The translations under genes were made by a program, and so were the position numbers. The notes under the pieces are model-generated. The model worked only from the letters and a program-made list of their open reading frames with translations. It did no database searches and had not been told where the DNA came from. This document shows, piece by piece, positions 1 to 5,512 of a stretch of 10,928 nt of DNA. Numbering within the stretch: the first letter of the stretch is position 1; every line of letters starts with the position of its first letter. The stretch lies in the NCBI GenBank assembly GCA_040512755.1, contig JBEVEP010000233.1, positions 1-10,928 on the forward strand, in the 5' to 3' direction. This stretch comes from JBEVEP01 sp040512755 (GTDB lineage Bacteria; Pseudomonadota; Alphaproteobacteria; Rhizobiales; Rhizobiaceae).

Positions 1-293
1 AAAGCAGAATCGCTCTTGTCCGCCTTGCTTAGCGCTTCGTCACGGGTTTTGCGGAGCGTTACGATCTCGCTCTCCATCCCCTTGATGCGTTTCTGAAGTT
101 CCGAGAGCTCGTCCAGAACCATGATGCCGGCCATGACAGTCAATCGCTGATCGCCGATTTCGCCGAAGGAAGCTTTCAGGTGCGACACATAGCGGTCGAA
201 GCGCTGGCCGAGATCGATGAGATGCTCTTCCTGCCCCTCGTCGCAGGCCATGCGATAGGCTTTGTTGTCGATCGTTACAGTAACTTGCGCCAT
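1..293 (-). CDS. zapA: Cell division protein ZapA (C-terminus cut by window edge)
   Basis: ZapA binds FtsZ in the cytoplasm and cross-links protofilaments, stabilising the Z-ring. The 97 visible residues start MAQVTVTIDNKAYRMACDEG, the usual ZapA N-terminal strand pattern. They continue with QEEHLIDLGQRFDRYV (residues 21-36) and RLTVMAGIMVLDEL (50-63), and then the start of a charged coiled-coil helix (EIVTLRKTRDEALSK). The protein runs off the left edge, so only the end of the coiled coil is missing. The ATG at 293-291 is preceded by a perfect AAGGAGG at 305-299 with 5 nt spacing. That Shine-Dalgarno overlaps the TAA stop (306-304) of the upstream coiled-coil gene, so the two are almost certainly cotranscribed and probably translationally coupled. 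Family assignment is confident. Confidence 0.93.
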   Translation of the reverse strand, partial: MAQVTVTIDNKAYRMACDEGQEEHLIDLGQRFDRYVSHLKASFGEIGDQRLTVMAGIMVLDELSELQKRIKGMESEIVTLRKTRDEALSKADKSDSA

Positions 294-303
294 TGCAGCC
301 TCC

Positions 304-573
304 TTACCTGTCGAGGACAGCACGAATCGTCTCCATCGCGGTAACCAGCCGGCGCGAAACTTCCTTGTTTGCTTCCTCCAGCCGTTCGGAACGGGCTTCA
401 GAATTGTCGAGTTCCTGCGCCAGGCGCGTCCGATCCGCATTCATGCGCTGCACCTCGGCTTCCGCTTCCGAATAGTCCTGATCGTGGTCGTGGCGAGCAG
501 CGACAGCATTTTCCAATGCTTCCATCGCCTTGCCGAGACGAACAATAACTTCTTTGAGAGTTTCCCCGGTCAT
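304..573 (-). CDS. DUF4164 / ZauP-like coiled-coil protein upstream of zapA
   Basis: This is an 89-residue, highly charged, almost wholly alpha-helical protein beginning MTGETLKEVIVRLGKAMEAL. From about residue 30 to 85 it is rich in Glu, Arg, Ala and Leu with heptad-like spacing (RLAQELDNSEARSERLEEAN), and it has no cysteine or membrane segment. Small coiled-coil proteins of this kind sit directly before zapA in many alphaproteobacteria. In Caulobacter the corresponding protein, ZauP, pairs with ZapA to focus the Z-ring. I infer the same role from length, coiled coil and gene order, not from clear sequence identity. I chose the ATG at 573-571; a TTG five codons upstream (588) is an alternative start. 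The stop lies 10 bp before zapA. Confidence 0.8.
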   Translation of the reverse strand: MTGETLKEVIVRLGKAMEALENAVAARHDHDQDYSEAEAEVQRMNADRTRLAQELDNSEARSERLEEANKEVSRRLVTAMETIRAVLDR

Positions 574-637
574 GGCTCCAACTTCCAAGCCCGCCGCCCG
601 CGAATCGTTCGCGTTCCTAACGCGTTATTCGTGAAAC

Positions 638-666
638 ATTACGCATCGTGTGAAACGCCCGTCAAT
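638..666 (-). promoter_or_regulatory. Candidate promoter of the coiled-coil-zapA operon
   Basis: Read on the minus strand, ATTGAC (666-661) is followed by 17 bp and CGTAAT (643-638), which matches TATAAT at 4 of 6 positions. Transcription would start near 631, about 58 nt before the first gene. The heptamer GTGAAAC occurs twice on the plus strand here (631-637 and 650-656), one copy inside the spacer and one just after the -10 box. A 6-3-6 inverted repeat (CGCGTT/AACGCG, 610-624) lies in the predicted leader. The promoter is plausible but unproven. Confidence 0.4.
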
Positions 667-750
667 AAAGCGATTGCCGTTTCCCCCGTAATAGGGCGAA
701 TGCGGCGATCCGAAGCCGACACTTGCCCGCACATTCGGCTTGCCGGATTT

Positions 751-778
751 GTTGACACACTAGGCGCAACTGCTATGT
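751..778 (+). promoter_or_regulatory. Candidate sigma-70 promoter of tkt
   Basis: GTTGAC (751-756; TTGACA at 752-757 is a perfect -35) is followed by 16 bp and CTATGT (773-778). This is close to the CTTGAC-N17-CTATAT form typical of rhizobial housekeeping promoters. Transcription would start near 785, giving a leader of about 55 nt before tkt at 840. It is divergent from the cell-division promoter, with about 85 bp between the two -35 boxes. Confidence 0.5.
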
Positions 779-839
779 GTCCGCCAGCTTCCCGAGGGCT
801 CGATCCCTCCCCGGACTTCCGAGCAATTAGCGAGATGTC

Positions 840-2831
840 ATGACCACACGCGACAAACACGACCGGATGGCCAATGCGATCCGCTTCCTTTCCATGGACG
901 CTGTTGAGAAGGCCAATTCGGGTCACCCCGGCCTCCCAATGGGTGCGGCAGACATTGCGACCGTGCTGTTTACCCGCTTCATGAAGCACGACCCGAAGAA
1001 CCCGCACTGGCCGGATCGCGACCGCTTTATCCTTTCCGCCGGCCACGGCTCCATGCTGCTCTACTCGCTGCTTTACCTTCTCGGGTACGAAGACATCACG
1101 ATCGACGAGATCAAGCATTTTCGTCAGCTCGGCTCACGCACCGCAGGGCATCCTGAATATGGCCATGCCGCAGGCATCGAGACGACGACGGGGCCCCTTG
1201 GCCAGGGGCTGGCGAATTCGGTCGGATTTGCGCTGGCTGAGCGCATCCTCAATGCCAGGTTCGGCGACGAACTGGTCGATCACTATACCTATGTGTTAGC
1301 CGGTGACGGCTGCCTGATGGAAGGTCTCAGCCAGGAGGCAACCACTCTGGCGGGCCATCTGAAACTCAACAAGCTGATCGTTTTCTGGGATCACAACGAC
1401 ATCTCGATCGACGGGCCGGTTTCGCTGGCCGATTCCACCGATCAGCTGGGGCGCTTTGTGGCGTCCGGCTGGAATGTGAACGCTGTGGACGGGCACGATC
1501 CGGAAGCGATCGCCGCAGCCATCGAAAAAGCGCGCAAGTCGGACCGTCCGAGTTTCATCGCTTGCAAGACGACGATCGGCTTTGGGGCGCCGACCCGCGC
1601 AGGCACGAACAAGGCACATGGCTCGCCGCTGGGCGCTGAGGAAATAGCCGGTGCGCGCAAGGCGCTCGGCTGGGAATACCCACCCCTTGAAATCCCTTCC
1701 GATATTCTGAACTCCTGGCGCGATGCAGGAACGAGCGCCGCCCAAAAGCGCGGCGACTGGGAGAAGCGGCTGGGGGCGGCTGAAGCTGAAATACGCGCCG
1801 AGTTCGAGCGCCGGATGCAGGGAGACCTCCCGGCGGGACTGGATGCAGCAATCAGTGCTTACAAGAGCAAGCTCGCCGAGGACAAACCCAAAGTAGCGAC
1901 CCGCAAATCGTCAGAAATGGCGCTGGAGGTGATCAACGGCATTGTGCCCGAAACGATCGGCGGCTCGGCCGATCTGACCGGTTCCAACAACACAAAGACC
2001 AGCCAGACCAAGCCCATCACGCCTGGCGCTTACGAAGGGCGGTACGTGCATTACGGCATCCGTGAGCACGGCATGGCCGCAGCGATGAACGGCATGACTT
2101 TGCACGGCGGCGTCATTCCGTACGGCGGCACATTCCTGTGCTTCTCCGACTATGCGCGCCCAGCCATGCGCCTGGCCTCCCTCATGGGAATCCGTTCGAT
2201 CTTCGTCATGACGCACGATTCTATCGGCCTCGGCGAAGACGGCCCAACCCACCAGCCGGTGGAACATCTGGCCGCTTTGCGGGCCATTCCGAACCATCTC
2301 GTCTTCCGCCCGGCTGACGCAACCGAGGCCGCGGAATGCTGGCAGCTGGCGCTGGAATCCCGCAAGACGCCGTCGACGCTTGCTTTGACCCGTCAGAACC
2401 TGCCGGCCGTGCGCACCGAACTCGTCGAGGAGAACCTCTGCCGATACGGTGCCTATGAACTCGCCCCGGCAGAGGGTGAAGCGGCCGTGACGATCTTCGC
2501 CACCGGCTCCGAGGTTGAGATCGCGCTTGGTGCGCGAAAGCTGTTGCAGGAGCGCGGTCATGCGACGCGCGTCGTTTCGGTCCCCTGCTTCGAGCTTTTC
2601 GAACAGCAGGGCCCGGAGTACCGTGCGAAGACGATTGGCAAGACTGCGGTCAAAGTCGCGATAGAAGCCGGCGTGCGGCAGGGTTGGGACCATTTGATCG
2701 GGACCGATGGCATTTTTGTCGGCATGCATGGTTTCGGAGCCAGCGGCACGATCGAACAGCTCTATCCGTATTTCGGCATCACAGCCGGGGCGGCGGCGGA
2801 CGCTGCGGAAGCACGCTTGAGCAGCAACTAA
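840..2831 (+). CDS. tkt: Transketolase
   Basis: Transketolase is a cytoplasmic thiamine-diphosphate and Mg-dependent enzyme that moves two-carbon ketol units between sugar phosphates, linking the non-oxidative pentose phosphate pathway to glycolysis. The 663 residues match full family length. Visible motifs are SGHPGLPMGAADI (27-39, with His29), SAGHGSMLLYSLLY (66-79, His69), GPLGQG (118-123), and the ThDP/metal-binding GDGCLMEG (155-162) through HNDISIDG (185-192). The pyrimidine-domain YGIREHGMAAAMNG (405-418) carries Glu409, expected to activate the cofactor. The ATG at 840 follows a modest purine stretch (GCGAG); the alignment starts right at MTTRDKHDRMANAIRFLSMD, so no extension is needed. 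gap follows 214 bp later in the same direction, forming a central-carbon block. Confidence 0.97.
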   Translation: MTTRDKHDRMANAIRFLSMDAVEKANSGHPGLPMGAADIATVLFTRFMKHDPKNPHWPDRDRFILSAGHGSMLLYSLLYLLGYEDITIDEIKHFRQLGSRTAGHPEYGHAAGIETTTGPLGQGLANSVGFALAERILNARFGDELVDHYTYVLAGDGCLMEGLSQEATTLAGHLKLNKLIVFWDHNDISIDGPVSLADSTDQLGRFVASGWNVNAVDGHDPEAIAAAIEKARKSDRPSFIACKTTIGFGAPTRAGTNKAHGSPLGAEEIAGARKALGWEYPPLEIPSDILNSWRDAGTSAAQKRGDWEKRLGAAEAEIRAEFERRMQGDLPAGLDAAISAYKSKLAEDKPKVATRKSSEMALEVINGIVPETIGGSADLTGSNNTKTSQTKPITPGAYEGRYVHYGIREHGMAAAMNGMTLHGGVIPYGGTFLCFSDYARPAMRLASLMGIRSIFVMTHDSIGLGEDGPTHQPVEHLAALRAIPNHLVFRPADATEAAECWQLALESRKTPSTLALTRQNLPAVRTELVEENLCRYGAYELAPAEGEAAVTIFATGSEVEIALGARKLLQERGHATRVVSVPCFELFEQQGPEYRAKTIGKTAVKVAIEAGVRQGWDHLIGTDGIFVGMHGFGASGTIEQLYPYFGITAGAAADAAEARLSSN

Positions 2832-2916
2832 GGCGGCAGCGTTGCGATCGCGCGGCGCGTCTGTGCTCGAGCGACGCTGACCGGACGCCGCCAGCTGCTT
2901 GACTGAGAGGTCGAAA

Positions 2917-2953
2917 ATGGCCGCGGCGGCTGGATTCTTGTTTTGACCGCCGC
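2917..2953 (+). other. Possible leader mini-ORF plus hairpin between tkt and gap
   Basis: A nine-codon frame, MAAAAGFLF, runs from the ATG at 2917 to a TGA ending at 2946. GAGAGG (2905-2910) lies 6 nt before it, a good Shine-Dalgarno distance. Its alanine codons form one arm of a potential stem: GCGGCGG (2923-2929) pairs perfectly with CCGCCGC (2947-2953), which begins right after the stop codon, leaving a 17-nt loop. Ribosomes on the mini-ORF would therefore keep the stem open. No run of T follows, so it is not an intrinsic terminator. A frame this short can easily arise by chance. Confidence 0.25.
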
Positions 2954-3045
2954 TATGAAGCCTGCTTTGGTTTGATGGCTTGGCCCCTGCCTTCGATCCG
3001 ACTTTTGTCAGCCGAGCGATACGCTTTGTTCTTGGGAGAATGGAC

Positions 3046-4056
3046 ATGACTGTCAGAGTTGCCGTCAACGGATTTGGCCGGATCGGTCGCAATATCGTGC
3101 GTGCGATCTACGAATCTGGCCGCAAGGATATCGACGTCGTTGCTGTCAACGACCTCGGTCCGGTCGAGACCAACGCGCACCTGTTGCGGTATGACAGCGT
3201 CCATGGCCGCTTTCCGCACGACGTGCTGGTCGACGGCGACTCCATCAATATCGGGACAGACAAATTCAAAGTCACGGCAATCAAGGATCCCTCGCAGCTT
3301 CCCTGGAAGGAACTCGGCGTCGACATCGCGCTTGAATGCACGGGCATCTTTACGTCCAAGGACAAGGCGTCGGCCCATCTTGCTGCCGGCGCCAAGCGCG
3401 TGATCGTGTCCGCTCCCGCCGATGGCGCAGATCTCACCGTCGTCTACGGCGTCAACCACGACAAGCTGACGAGGGATCACGTCGTCATTTCCAACGCCTC
3501 CTGCACGACCAACTGTCTTGCTCCGGTTGCGAAAGTCCTCAACGACGCTTTCGGGATCGAAAAAGGCTTTATGACCACCATCCACTCCTACACCGGCGAC
3601 CAGCCCACGCTGGACACGATGCACAAGGATCTCTACCGGGCCCGCGCCGCGGCAATGTCGATGATTCCGACATCCACGGGTGCAGCCAAGGCGGTCGGGC
3701 TCGTGTTGCCCGAACTCAAGGGCAAACTCGACGGCGTAGCGATCCGTGTGCCGACGCCCAACGTATCAGTCGTGGATGTGAAGGTCCTTGTCCGGAAGTC
3801 GGTCACTGCGGAGGAAGTGAACAAGGCGCTCGTCGCGGCCACCGAAGGACCGCTCAAGGGCATCCTTGCCTATACCACCGAGCCCCTCGTTTCTATCGAC
3901 CTCAACCATAACCCGGCTTCATCCACGTTTGCACTTGATCAAACCAAGGTCATCGAGGGCAATCTCGTGCGCGTCATGTCCTGGTACGACAACGAGTGGG
4001 GCTTCTCAAATCGCATGGCCGACACCGCCGTCGCCTTCGGGAAGACGATTGCCTGA
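3046..4056 (+). CDS. gap: Glyceraldehyde-3-phosphate dehydrogenase (phosphorylating, NAD-type)
   Basis: This cytoplasmic enzyme of glycolysis/gluconeogenesis interconverts glyceraldehyde 3-phosphate and 1,3-bisphosphoglycerate. The 336 residues are standard length. The N-terminal Rossmann motif is NGFGRIGRN (8-16), with VNDLG (34-38) at the end of the second strand, where an acidic residue favours NAD. The catalytic segment SNASCTTNC (149-157) has Cys153, and IHSYTGDQ (179-186) contains the general-base His180. The C-terminal SWYDNEWGFSNRM is intact. I chose the ATG at 3046 because GGGAG (3034-3038) is 7 nt upstream; the ATG at 3040 is only 1 nt from that site. It lies downstream of tkt in the same direction, with 214 bp between them and no clear promoter there. 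pgk is not adjacent. Confidence 0.97.
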   Translation: MTVRVAVNGFGRIGRNIVRAIYESGRKDIDVVAVNDLGPVETNAHLLRYDSVHGRFPHDVLVDGDSINIGTDKFKVTAIKDPSQLPWKELGVDIALECTGIFTSKDKASAHLAAGAKRVIVSAPADGADLTVVYGVNHDKLTRDHVVISNASCTTNCLAPVAKVLNDAFGIEKGFMTTIHSYTGDQPTLDTMHKDLYRARAAAMSMIPTSTGAAKAVGLVLPELKGKLDGVAIRVPTPNVSVVDVKVLVRKSVTAEEVNKALVAATEGPLKGILAYTTEPLVSIDLNHNPASSTFALDQTKVIEGNLVRVMSWYDNEWGFSNRMADTAVAFGKTIA

Positions 4057-4100
4057 ACAGGCCTAGGGCCGCTCTATTTGTGGCGGAGTGGCAGTCCTTT

Positions 4101-4141
4101 CTTCTCCCCGCTTGCGGGGAGAAGAGGCCCCGATGAGGGGC
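4101..4141 (+). repeat. Palindromic intergenic repeat, copy 1
   Basis: A perfect palindrome, CTTCTCCCCG (4101-4110), loop CTTG, CGGGGAGAAG (4115-4124), is followed by a tail containing CGATGAGGGGC (4131-4141). It is the same element as the copies at 4193 and 4287, but its tail is shorter. It begins 45 bp after the gap stop and may serve as the gap transcription terminator, although no T-run follows. REP/RIME-like palindromes are common between rhizobial genes; I cannot name the family from sequence alone. Confidence 0.85.
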
Positions 4142-4170
4142 AAGCCCACATCTTTCAAGGCTCAGCGCAA

Positions 4171-4216
4171 CCCCTCATCTGCCTGCCGGCATCTTCTCCC
4201 CGCAAGCGGGGAGAAG
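4171..4216 (-). repeat. Palindromic intergenic repeat, copy 2 (inverted)
   Basis: The palindrome CTTCTCCCCG (4193-4202), loop CAAG, CGGGGAGAAG (4207-4216) is preceded by CCCCTCATC (4171-4179), the reverse complement of the GATGAGGGG tail of copies 1 and 3. The element is thus in the opposite orientation, its loop being the complement of CTTG in copy 1. Copies 1 and 2 face each other tail to tail about 30 bp apart and could fold into one long cruciform from 4101 to 4216. Confidence 0.85.
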
Positions 4217-4286
4217 AGCGCTGGCGGCGCCGGCGGCGCTAAAAATTGCAGCGTTGGCGATTGGCGAAATCCGCAATGAAGACGTC

Positions 4287-4336
4287 ACTTCTCCCCGTTT
4301 GACGGGGAGAAGTGCCCGGCAGGGCGATGAGGGGCG
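4287..4336 (+). repeat. Palindromic intergenic repeat, copy 3
   Basis: This is the longest palindrome of the set: ACTTCTCCCCGT (4287-4298), loop TTG, ACGGGGAGAAGT (4302-4313), a 12-bp perfect stem. It is followed by the full tail GCCCGGCAGGGCGATGAGGG. The loop has changed together with its flanking base pair relative to copies 1 and 2, keeping the stem intact. It sits just before the end of the convergent TPR gene (4382), so it could end transcription from either side. Confidence 0.85.
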
Positions 4337-4381
4337 GCATAGTCGGTCAAACGAAGGGCTGCAGCGACAGCCAGCCGAAGC

Positions 4382-4996
4382 TCAGATTCCCTCGCCGGCC
4401 AGTTCTTCTGAAAGCGTAGTGACCTCATTCTGCGCACCGCGCATCATCGGATAGATTGTCAGGACACGCTGGTAGGCCTCAAGCGCGAGTTCCTTGCGGC
4501 CGGTATTCTTCATGATCTGGGCCATGCCGGAGAGAGCGCCGAAATGCCTCGGCTCAAGCTCGAGGGTGCGCTCGATATCAGCCATCGACTTTCCGTAGTT
4601 CTGCATCATGAAGTGCACGGTCGCGCGGCGGTTCCATCCTTCGGCATAAGTCGGCGCCAAAACAATGACCTGGTCGAGAAAGTCGAGTGCAACATCATAT
4701 TTCTTTGCCTCGACCGCCTCGGTCGACCATTGCATCATAAGGTCCACGGTCGCACTGCCGGACTTGAACCACTCCTCCCAAATCCTTCCGGCGATGCGTT
4801 CGGCAGCTTTCTCGTTGCGCTCCCGCTTGAGGTCGGCAAACAATTCGTCAAGCCGGGCTTTCGAGCTTCCCGCGCGTTGCGGGGCAGTGGCCGCGTGGCC
4901 GCGACCAATCTCAGGGGCCTTGCCTTGTTCCGCTGAAACCGCCTGTCCGGCGACGAGGAATATCAGTCCAATGACAAATGCATAAACGCTCCGCAT
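4382..4996 (-). CDS. Exported TPR-repeat protein, function unknown
   Basis: The 204-residue protein has a clear Sec signal peptide (MRSVYAFVIGLIFLVAGQAV, likely cut after VSA at residue 22), so the mature form should be periplasmic or membrane-attached. A charged linker (about 23-65) is followed by a helical region and about three tetratricopeptide repeats (roughly 83-184). Typical spacing is visible in AKKYDVALDFLDQVIVLAP (98-116), GKSMADIERTLELEPRHFG (135-153) and GRKELALEAYQRVLTIYP (166-183). TPRs mediate protein-protein contact; no enzyme domain is visible. I chose the ATG at 4996 because the signal peptide starts there. Upstream codons stay open to about 5299 but overlap rpmJ in another frame. 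A GAGGA lies 13 nt before the ATG, too far for a usual Shine-Dalgarno sequence. Confidence 0.85.
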   Translation of the reverse strand: MRSVYAFVIGLIFLVAGQAVSAEQGKAPEIGRGHAATAPQRAGSSKARLDELFADLKRERNEKAAERIAGRIWEEWFKSGSATVDLMMQWSTEAVEAKKYDVALDFLDQVIVLAPTYAEGWNRRATVHFMMQNYGKSMADIERTLELEPRHFGALSGMAQIMKNTGRKELALEAYQRVLTIYPMMRGAQNEVTTLSEELAGEGI

Positions 4997-5003
4997 GCGA
5001 GAA

Positions 5004-5031
5004 AATCTATCCTCGCACTGCGGAACGTCAA
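5004..5031 (-). promoter_or_regulatory. Candidate promoter of the TPR gene, predicting a leaderless start
   Basis: On the minus strand TTGACG (5031-5026) is followed by 16 bp and TAGATT (5009-5004), which matches TATAAT at 4 of 6 positions. Only 7 nt separate the -10 box from the ATG at 4996, so transcription would begin at or next to the start codon. The box lies in the 68 bp between the rpmJ stop and the TPR gene. Confidence 0.4.
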
Positions 5032-5037
5032 ACTGAA

Positions 5038-5049
5038 TTTCACGTGAAA
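5038..5049. repeat. 12-bp perfect palindrome between rpmJ and the TPR gene
   Basis: TTTCACGTGAAA reads the same on both strands. It lies 15 bp after the rpmJ stop and just upstream of the -35 box of the TPR-gene promoter candidate. It could be a regulator site for the TPR gene; a small GGGC/GCCC stem precedes it on the rpmJ side and could act as a weak terminator. I cannot link it to a named regulator. Confidence 0.3.
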
Positions 5050-5064
5050 GGGCTGGTCGCCCGA

Positions 5065-5190
5065 TCAGCCCTGGCGGGCCTTGTAGCGTGGCGCCGTCTT
5101 GTTGATGATGTAGATGCGACCCTTGCGGCGAACCAGGCGGTTGTCGCGGTGACGGCCCTTCAAAGCCTTGAGCGAATTCTTGATCTTCAT
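5065..5190 (-). CDS. rpmJ: 50S ribosomal protein bL36 (cysteine-free form)
   Basis: The 41-residue, strongly basic protein begins MKIKNSLKALKGRHRDNRLV and ends KTAPRYKARQG. This matches the short L36 protein of the large ribosomal subunit as found in rhizobia. It has no cysteine, so it is the zinc-independent C-minus type, which is the usual form in this group. The ATG is at 5190-5188 and the TGA at 5067-5065. It stands alone, outside the ribosomal operons, with its own promoter candidate. No strong Shine-Dalgarno sequence is seen directly before the ATG; the nearest purine run (GGAAGAGGG) is over 20 nt away and lies partly in a small hairpin. Confidence 0.95.
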   Translation of the reverse strand: MKIKNSLKALKGRHRDNRLVRRKGRIYIINKTAPRYKARQG

Positions 5191-5210
5191 TGGTCTTGCC
5201 CGTCGGAATG

Positions 5211-5256
5211 GGCCCTCTTCCGGGCCGAACTGAAAGGCGCGCCCGAAGACGCGCCT
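5211..5256 (-). promoter_or_regulatory. Structured leader of rpmJ: UUCG-capped hairpin plus second stem
   Basis: Read as minus-strand RNA, AGGCGCGUC (5256-5248), tetraloop UUCG (5247-5244), GGCGCGCCU (5243-5235) forms a 9-bp stem with one G-U pair and a C(UUCG)G cap, an unusually stable fold. It would begin only a few nucleotides after the predicted transcription start. A second 5-bp stem, GGCCC (5226-5222) with GGGCC (5215-5211), follows before the start codon at 5190. Possible roles are autoregulation, mRNA protection or attenuation. The pairing is seen directly; the role is inference. Confidence 0.45.
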
Positions 5257-5270
5257 GAACTTGTGACAGG

Positions 5271-5299
5271 CTCATAATAGGGAGACGCTGCGCTGTCAA
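5271..5299 (-). promoter_or_regulatory. Candidate promoter of rpmJ
   Basis: On the minus strand a perfect TTGACA (5299-5294) is followed by an AT-rich stretch containing TTATGA (5277-5272, 16-bp spacing) or TATGAG (5276-5271, 17-bp spacing). Transcription would start near 5264, giving a leader of about 75 nt. The -35 box is strong; the exact -10 is uncertain. Confidence 0.5.
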
Positions 5300-5456
5300 C
5301 CGTCGGCCGATTTCCAGGATGCCGCCGCTGCGGTATATGCCAAGTGGCGATCAGTTGCGGCGAACGAGAACCGTAGCTACCAGTGAGCGCGCGTCAGGAA
5401 CACTATCGGCTTCGTACGACTCGGTGTGCCATGCTGCAAGCACCTTTGGCGACACG

Positions 5457-5474
5457 ATGATTTGCGATAATCAT
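5457..5474 (+). promoter_or_regulatory. Candidate alr promoter -10 inside an inverted repeat
   Basis: ATGATT (5457-5462), six bases, AATCAT (5469-5474) form a perfect inverted repeat. GATAAT (5466-5471), one mismatch from TATAAT, lies inside it. The -35 is weak (CCTTTG at 5443-5448 with 17-bp spacing). Transcription would start near 5478, about 35 nt before alr. A regulator binding the repeat would cover the promoter. Lrp-type regulators commonly control alr-dadA genes in proteobacteria, but none is encoded here and I cannot assign the site. Confidence 0.35.
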
Positions 5475-5512
5475 ACCATCCATGCAAAAGCTGGAAGTTA
5501 GGGTCGGGCGAG

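Noticed and set aside
1911..3092. 393-codon open frame on the minus strand opposite tkt
   Set aside because: It is antisense to confident tkt motifs and crosses the tkt end into the start of gap. Its translation is Arg/His/Gly-rich without domains, as expected from a high-G+C shadow frame.
4101..4216. CRISPR-like array from the repeated CTTCTCCCCG units
   Set aside because: There are only three units with irregular spacing, alternating orientation and internal palindromes, and no cas genes. This is an intergenic palindromic repeat family.
4088..4454. Two short plus-strand frames across the palindromic repeats
   Set aside because: They are made of repeat sequence and antisense TPR-gene sequence, without a Shine-Dalgarno sequence or codon bias.
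4997..5299. N-terminal extension of the TPR protein by about 100 residues
   Set aside because: The added part is rpmJ read in another frame and has no homology signal. The signal peptide begins at the ATG at 4996.
5319..5501. 60-codon plus-strand frame before alr
   Set aside because: It covers the alr promoter region, lacks a convincing Shine-Dalgarno sequence and its composition is not gene-like. I kept the region as regulatory.
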